Assembly (NCBI RefSeq): GCF_963678975.1
Contig: NC_089274.1
Location: 26,015,053-26,079,052, forward strand
DNA: 64,000 nucleotides
From: Dysidea avara
Taxonomy: Eukaryota; Porifera; Demospongiae; Dictyoceratida; Dysideidae
Direction: 5' to 3'
Both the position numbers and the translations under genes were made by a program. The number at the start of each line of letters is the position of its first letter. Position 1 is the first letter of the stretch. The notes below the pieces were generated by a model. It worked only from the letters and a program-made list of their open reading frames with translations. It did no database searches and was not told the DNA's origin. This document shows positions 58,043 to 64,000 of this stretch, piece by piece.

Positions 58043-58235
58043 CCATACGCAAGGAAATTTTGACGTCAAAAAAATTTGACTAATTCAGACTTCAGCAGAT
58101 TTGACGAATAAAATGTTGACGAAAATGAAGAAATTGTAGGCCGGGGCAAAACCTGTACTTTTAAGGACGCTTGGGCTAAACATTTGACGAATTTAAATTT
58201 GACGAATACCGAAATTCGAATTTCCTTGCGTACGG
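58043..58235. mobile_element. 193 bp MITE with TA duplication
   Basis: The ends are CCATACGCAAGGAAATTTTG and AATTTCCTTGCGTACGG, flanked by TA. It is a longer relative of the element at 29015-29112, with 'TTTGACGAA' repeated inside. Confidence 0.85.
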
Positions 58236-58239
58236 TAGC

Positions 58240-60128
58240 TCGCTTTAGTTTCAGGTGAATTTGTAATAAATCTAGTAAAATGTGCATATTTTCATGAGTT
58301 TTCAGTATGAACTCAGTGATCCGCTTGGCCTGACAAAGTTTAGTATCTGATTTTAATCACTATAGACTGAAGTATGGCTGGCTCCTCCACAAAGTGAGGG
58401 GGGGGGATTTTCCCCAAATGCCCCATCCTGGATCCGTAATTGATAATAGATCAGTTAGATTAATAACAAACCAAAGTACTGCATTGTCAGTAGACATGCC
58501 GGCATGCCAATACCTTCTAACCATGTAGCTAAGCCATAAATAAGTAAAAGCCAAAATCTGAGCAACAGATATGGCTTAAGTAAACACTAAAAATAACGTA
58601 ACTAATACAAGACTGTAGTTAGCTACAATAGCTAGCTAGCAGCAAGCTACAAAACACATGAATGTGAATTGATACAGTTAGTTACCGGCAGTGGCAGTGC
58701 ATGCATTCCACAATTTAATTAATGCTGGGTGGAAGCTTAAGCTGAACTGCAAACATAGCTACAGGCGTCCTTAATTGTACTATGAGGAGGTTCTATCAAA
58801 AATAATAGCTGGAATACATTTATACTGATGTATTGATGAGACCTTGAACATCATGATAGTAATTTGAACTGAATGAAGACATGGAAGTATGATAGCAGCA
58901 ACCATTGTATTAATCACTGAATAAGGCTGCATGGCAAATCACTGCTTTTACTTTATATTCTTGGCAAGGAGTAGTTTTGTTTTGAATAAATTAGCTAGCC
59001 AAAAATCTAGCTATGCTCTTGATCATAATACCAGTCGCCAAAAATCCTGGAGCCGCCTATGTATATGGTACATGTGTATGTAGTTTATATTTCACTTCTT
59101 GCCATGCCCACATGGGTGTTTTAACGCTGCTCAGTGGTGTCAATGTCATGCCCCATCTACCCCAGATCAGGCAGAGGCGGGGATTTGGAAGAGTTGTTTG
59201 ACTAATTCCCCACCCCTGCAGCTGGGGACAGCTTTGTGTTACAAATCTCCATATATTTGCCATGGAAATCACTAATGGTATGCCTAAATTTGTTACAAAT
59301 GCCCCTCTACCCTGGGGAGCAAAAATCAGTAGACAAATCCTCACCTGCTGCCCAACCTGGGGTAGGGGAGGCATGACAATGATGGGTGCAAAATGATGCC
59401 TTTCACTATCTGCATGTAGGTTTTAAGGGTTGGAAGTCACTTTGACCCAACTAGCTTGCCTTGAACTCATCAAAAACTTACCTTCAGTTTATACAAATGG
59501 TGTGCTTGATAATTTAGTTGTTCTGGTTGGTGTCAATAGCAATTGGTGGTGTTATTGTCACTGACAGTTGACATCAATAGCTGCTGTGTATGTTTATATT
59601 CTATTCCACTGTTTACTGCATAACTGTTCTGATTGCGTACTTGAACTTAGAGTATATTAGCTATGAACTTTCTTCTATAGTTTCCCAGTCGTGGAAGAAA
59701 ACCATAACACTTGTCCCTTTTCAGTCTCAGACTCCCAACAGCATGCATGGAGTACTGTAGTAAATATAGCCACTACGTATGTAGCTATGGCCATATTAAG
59801 AGTTGGAGGAGAGTTTTTTATGCTGGATTCACAACTGCTTTTGTTCAGTCTTGTTGGACGTTATTTATCATATTGTTTGCTTTGACACTAAAAACTTTGT
59901 TGTCAGGTGTTCCATTCCAGCAGTACAATCCAGTGATTAAAATGTTACAGTATACTTCTTAGTTATGTGCATGCCAATCTCTTAACACATTCGGCAATAA
60001 TTTCACACTAAATTAATGAGACAAAGTAATAGAGGCTGCATAAAATGTAGCCGGCAGCTTATATATAACAAGTTAACAAATAGCTGTGCTAAGCTAGTAG
60101 TGTATCAGTTGCACATATAAGTTGTTCC
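58240..60128. other. Gene-free DNA downstream of the fibrinogen-like gene
   Basis: No convincing exon. It contains a degraded Harbinger-like relative at about 59,136-59,388 (GGCATGACAATGATGGGTGC at its right end). Confidence 0.5.
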
Positions 60129-62834
60129 TTAGCAAACATAAATTGCTACTGTTTGCTGAGTTTGAATTGCTTTAGTAGAAAGACCTGAAGGTAAATGGCA
60201 ATCATGCCAGCGGCACTCTGCCGGTGAATCAAGACTGCCCCAAATTGTATCACAGTTTTGAAGGTGGTTATAAGGGCTGTGTTTATCAAACGCTAATCCT
60301 AATAAATTAGGATTTGTCGAATGGCTGGAAGGAGCTGGTAGTATTCCTTTATTTGCAGTCGTGCATTGATCAACGATTTTCTTAAAGTCCACCAACACTC
60401 CACCAGTCCAGTCATGGTCTATATTATAGTTGAACACTCCTTTATATGCATACACAATGGTTCCCTTGTGGTAGGCTACAGTCATTTGTTCTGTTGGATT
60501 GAAGCGTTCTTATTGGGTATATTACACCAACCACTAGCATAGGTAGCACAGGTCTTGTAGTAATCTGAGAAGTAGTACATGTTAGTGGAGAGAGGTGATG
60601 TTTCCATGTATGAGTGTTGCCATACAAGTGTCCATCCTCCACCATCAGTTGTCATGTCACAGTAGACCTACAGCCAGTAAGACACAAATATCATACATGC
60701 ATGATATATAAGTACCTGCTTGTCCTGTACCCAGTACACTCCACTATTGGGTAGGTTAGTACAATCAGTTGCTAAAACTTTTCTGATGTGTTTACATGAA
60801 TCAGCACTGAGTGATCTAATCTTTCCCAATTGTGGCTCAATCCTTCAGCATAAATAGTTGAATGCAGACATGTACATTACAGTGCAGTGCATTACACAGT
60901 GCATAATTATTAGTACGTAATTCTCACTGGTAGGGTATCCATTCTCCACTTCGACATATCCATATTGAGTTGTGAAGACTTCCATCCAGCTTGCTGAAGC
61001 CCTCATTAGAATCAGTACATTGGGTTTTTGGTGGTCCAGAACTTTTCTGCATTAACAGTATAGCAACACAACTGTAGCAGAAATTATTAAGCAGAAACAT
61101 ACCTTCACAACATTATGCAAAACAACATCAGTAAAATTGGCATCAGTCGCTCTGTACATACAAAAGAGTTAGATGGTTTCCATACTTAATATACAATTAG
61201 GGACCCGCCGATTATGCTGGCATAATTATGAGCATAATAGGTGTCTGAAAGCATTGAGCATAACGCTAGCATAATAGGTAGAATATTTGTGTAATAGTAT
61301 GAATTTTTGCTTATCAAAATAGGTATCACAGAAAGATCGATATACTCTAATAGAACAGTCAGTAACTCTAATAGAACAATCACATAACTGACTGTTCTAT
61401 TAGAGTATATCGATCTTTTCTGTGATATGCATTTTGACAAGTAAGTTTGTGCTTCAGCCACTTATTATTTATCCATAAATTGGAAATTATTAGCAGAGCA
61501 TGAGAACTGAGGCATAAATAATTGGGCATAATTTGAGCATACTGGGTAAGTATTGAGCATAAATTTAAGCATAATAGGTAAATTTTTGAGCAGTGCAGCA
61601 TAGCATAATAGGTAAAATTATGAGCATAATCGGCGGGTCCCTATATACAATACACAAGCTACAATGAATGAAAGTGACTTACTTTGTCATCAACACCCAC
61701 TGGAAGTTGAAGATTAAACAAATCCAAACAACTTTTGCTGGCATTATAGCTGAATCTCACAGAAAAGAATTTATACAGTATACCAGTAGTAATGAAGCAA
61801 ACAGAATGTACATAACCATAAAAGGCTAAAGTAAGTTGAGATAACACTAAGGTGTGAAATTTTATCTGGACACGCCCTATCATCAATTTTGACTTCCATT
61901 GCACAAAAAAAAACTACAAGCACAATGACAGCTTGATATATATAGGCTTGAGCAAACAGTATTATAGGATGGCAGATGTATCTGGTGGTCAACTGTTTTG
62001 CACTGCAATGTATAGGTACACTTGCTAATGAGTTTGGTATTTGAGTATTAAAATTGGTATGCATTATATTAAAGAACTTGAAAGTTGTATTGGAGTCCTT
62101 GATTGTTTCAGCAGTCACCTCTGCATTGTAGTTTTTGTTATAATATAGATACTTCATCTCTGACAGTCATGTACCTGTTGTGATTTAACTTGTCAATATC
62201 AGTAGAACACATTGCAGTAGTGCCCCTAACATTTCTATACTGTAAAAACTGAAGTGTCAGTGCATACATAGCTAGCTATATGAATTCTCCATATTTTATC
62301 CTTTATATATACTATCATTAACTTGTTGTCATCTATAAGACTTGGAATGATCACAAGTGGTGAATGTAGTATTTGGAGCATAACATATTACACAATTTCT
62401 GAACTACAGATGTATGGCTAATATATTAGACTGTGCAAAAGGCCTGTGTATATGGTATAGAGTTAGAGAGACTTCTCTACCTGAGAGATATTCTAATAGA
62501 GCAGTCAATAGAATTGCAGTACCACCTTTCATCAAAATACAATACTTGAGGGAAGAGGCCACTCAGATCAATTTCATTGGCATCAGTACAATAACAATTT
62601 TGACATTCACACATTTTGTAACATTGATTGAATTCATAAAAACTTAGCATGGATACTTCACTCCTATCCACCTGTATTTTCACTTACTTCCTGAGCATGC
62701 CCCCCTCCCCTTGCTAGCTCCCCACCCTCGATTTGAAACATGCACATCATGCAGTAGTATTTTGTTGCAGCCATATCACAATACTCATCATAAGTATAGA
62801 CCAACACAAAACAACATACAAAAAGTAAGTCCAT
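60129..62834 (-). CDS. Secreted fibrinogen-like domain protein, multi-exon, with a frameshift
   Basis: Well-supported minus-strand exons: 61755-61683 (NASKSCLDLFNLQLPVG), 61151-61103, 61046-60928 (IWICRSGEWIPYQ), 60842-60716 (CKHIRKVLATDCTN...GVYWVQDK) and 60667-60129 (VYCDMTTDGGGWTLVWQHS... to the end). Phases agree across the last three introns. Less certain exons lie at 62239-62175, near 62,150-62,030 and near 62,680-62,560. An ATG at 62834 begins a hydrophobic signal-like peptide (MDLLFVCCFVLVYTY). The DGGGWTLVW block and Cys pattern place the C-terminus in the fibrinogen-related superfamily as found in sponge proteins, probably extracellular binding. In the last exon the frame shifts by one base near 60,505-60,513 (NIPNK, then RFNPTEQMTVAYHKG), so the gene is a recent pseudogene, a null allele or carries a sequencing error. 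A MULE-like element lies in one intron. Confidence 0.65.
61199..61641. mobile_element. MULE-like element with 9-10 bp TSD
   Basis: The ends are AGGGACCCGCCGATTATGC and the complement, flanked by ATATACAATT and ATATACAATA. The core (about 61,325-61,425) is a palindrome of about 100 bp containing several copies of the CTCTAATAGAACA motif. The 'GCATAATAGG' words show kinship with the element at 47989. Confidence 0.85.
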
Positions 62835-63908
62835 TATAATGTGGAAAATATGCACAAGTGTATGGTCTGTTACTACACTGTGTGTACTAGTATGTTACAT
62901 GTACAGCATGTGCTAGTCTTCTTGTTTTTCAGGAGGTAATCCACAGGGTAGCAGCATTTTCTGTAAGGGAGAATACTCTAATATAACGCACAACAATTTT
63001 GAAACACACCATACTTATAAACTTTTAAAAGCTTCATGGTACATATATTGGCATGGATTTTCCCACTGTAATACCATCATTCGTCTCTTGTTTCACTACT
63101 TTTTACTGCATAGATCCCTACTTCATTTTTAAATTAACAATTTTTTCAAGTATTAGTTTGCTTACTTTTTTGTTGTAGCACAGCTAGTCACAGTGTAACT
63201 TATGACTGTTCTATTAGAATATCACACATGATTGTTGTATTAGAGTAACTGTTCTATTAGAGTATCTTAAGTCAAAAAAGGAGTGAGGTAATCTTTTTTA
63301 TTGTTATGTAAATAGCTAGCTTGTTAGCGGTGTGGTCTGCACATTCTACTGCTATTAGTTCACCTAGATCTTTAATTGATGGGTGTGGTCGCGAACCTAT
63401 TGCGAATGGGATCCCAATCACAAAGTTGCAGATGTCTATACCTCTTATGTACCACTCTGCGTGGGCAGTTCAAAGGTACCGTGAGTGCTATAATTCGTAT
63501 ATAGCACTGCTGTACTAACCGCAGCGAGTGCATTATAACTTATAATGCACTGACCGCAGTGCAATATATTTATATTGTACTAGCTGCGGTTTTGTGCTAC
63601 ATTGCACAAGTGCTGGCGGCTAAGGCCGCTACGACACCTCACCTAATAGGTGGCAAGACGCTACCCTCTTTACTCGAATTCTTATATAGCCTAACATGCG
63701 AAATTTGATTGTGGGGCCATACAGGGAACATCACTACTACGTTATACATGCGATCTAAAAGCAGCCAATGGCGATCAAAGAGGCAAACACAGCAGGTAAA
63801 ACTCTATTTACATATATATAAACGTAGTTACATACCTTACTAGTTTGATCGAAGCTTCCACCTTAACAATTCGCTTTTTAAAACAATATTGTTCTAATTG
63901 ATACTCAC
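62835..63908. other. Noncoding DNA with repeats
   Basis: No gene seen. A GAAGTAGG-family half copy lies at about 63,040-63,140, three copies of the TCTATTAGAGTAT motif at 63,206-63,267, and a set of GC/AT palindromes around 63,500-63,600 (GCAGCGAGTGCATTATAA and related). Confidence 0.5.
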
Positions 63909-63957
63909 CATAATAATCGATTGTGGCGTTGCCATGTGACTGTATGGTCAAGGCCAT
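63909..63957 (-). CDS. Possible first exon of an unidentified gene
   Basis: On the minus strand an ATG at 63957 opens MALTIQSHGNATIDYYG and is followed by a strong donor (GTGAGT at 63908). No second exon was identified. Speculative. Confidence 0.25.
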
Positions 63958-64000
63958 GCTTGATACATAATAATGTCGTTAGTTTTAAGAGTGCCACAAT

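Overview
The window looks like nuclear DNA of a demosponge (Porifera). It is AT-rich, carries genes with short (55-60 bp) GT-AG introns, and holds sponge-type short-chain collagens beside ordinary animal housekeeping genes (CTU1, NCAPH2) and an ascorbate-pathway oxidase. Most of the sequence is small non-autonomous DNA transposons, many still flanked by readable target-site duplications (TSDs). I see no tRNA or rRNA genes and no CRISPR array.

Layout. 0.8-16.2 kb: three tandem + strand genes for membrane-anchored short collagens, each with two exons and a 59 bp intron. The second and third lie in a duplicated segment of about 3 kb, and the third copy's upstream part is interrupted by a pogo/Tigger-like element. 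16.9-21.1 kb: hAT-like elements and a CA microsatellite. 21.4-26.8 kb: a retroelement graveyard, with a DIRS-like element (gag-like, RT/RNase H, tyrosine recombinase remnants) around a Ty3/gypsy remnant whose integrase lies upstream of its reverse transcriptase (Gmr1-like order). 27.3-33.1 kb, minus strand: the first ten exons of NCAPH2 (condensin II); its C-terminal half is not recognised and the retroelement cluster begins just beyond. 33.2-34.3 kb: intronless CTU1, minus strand. 34.4-38.9 kb: a five-exon gulonolactone oxidase-like gene, divergent from CTU1 across 76 bp, followed by fragments of a dead second copy (39.3 and 41.8 kb).

43.4-45.7 kb, minus strand: a large exon encoding a caspase-like domain fused to a ComEC/Rec2-type metallo-beta-lactamase domain. 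This is the best candidate for an unusual system in the window. 51.1-57.1 kb, minus strand: a predicted four-exon gene for a 90-residue protein, supported by consistent intron phases; one intron contains a 1.39 kb palindrome. 53.4-58.3 kb: a dense field of MITEs, including three palindromic elements with TAGTCTCG-type ends and 9-bp TSDs. 60.1-62.8 kb, minus strand: a secreted multi-exon protein ending in a fibrinogen-like domain, broken by a one-base frameshift in its last exon.

The genes do not form an operon-like pathway. CTU1, NCAPH2 and the oxidase form a compact housekeeping cluster (gaps of 99 and 76 bp). The collagens and the fibrinogen-like protein are cell-surface or matrix proteins. 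A short motif (consensus TACTCTAATAGARCAGTCA, either strand) recurs about twenty times, inside elements of several unrelated types.
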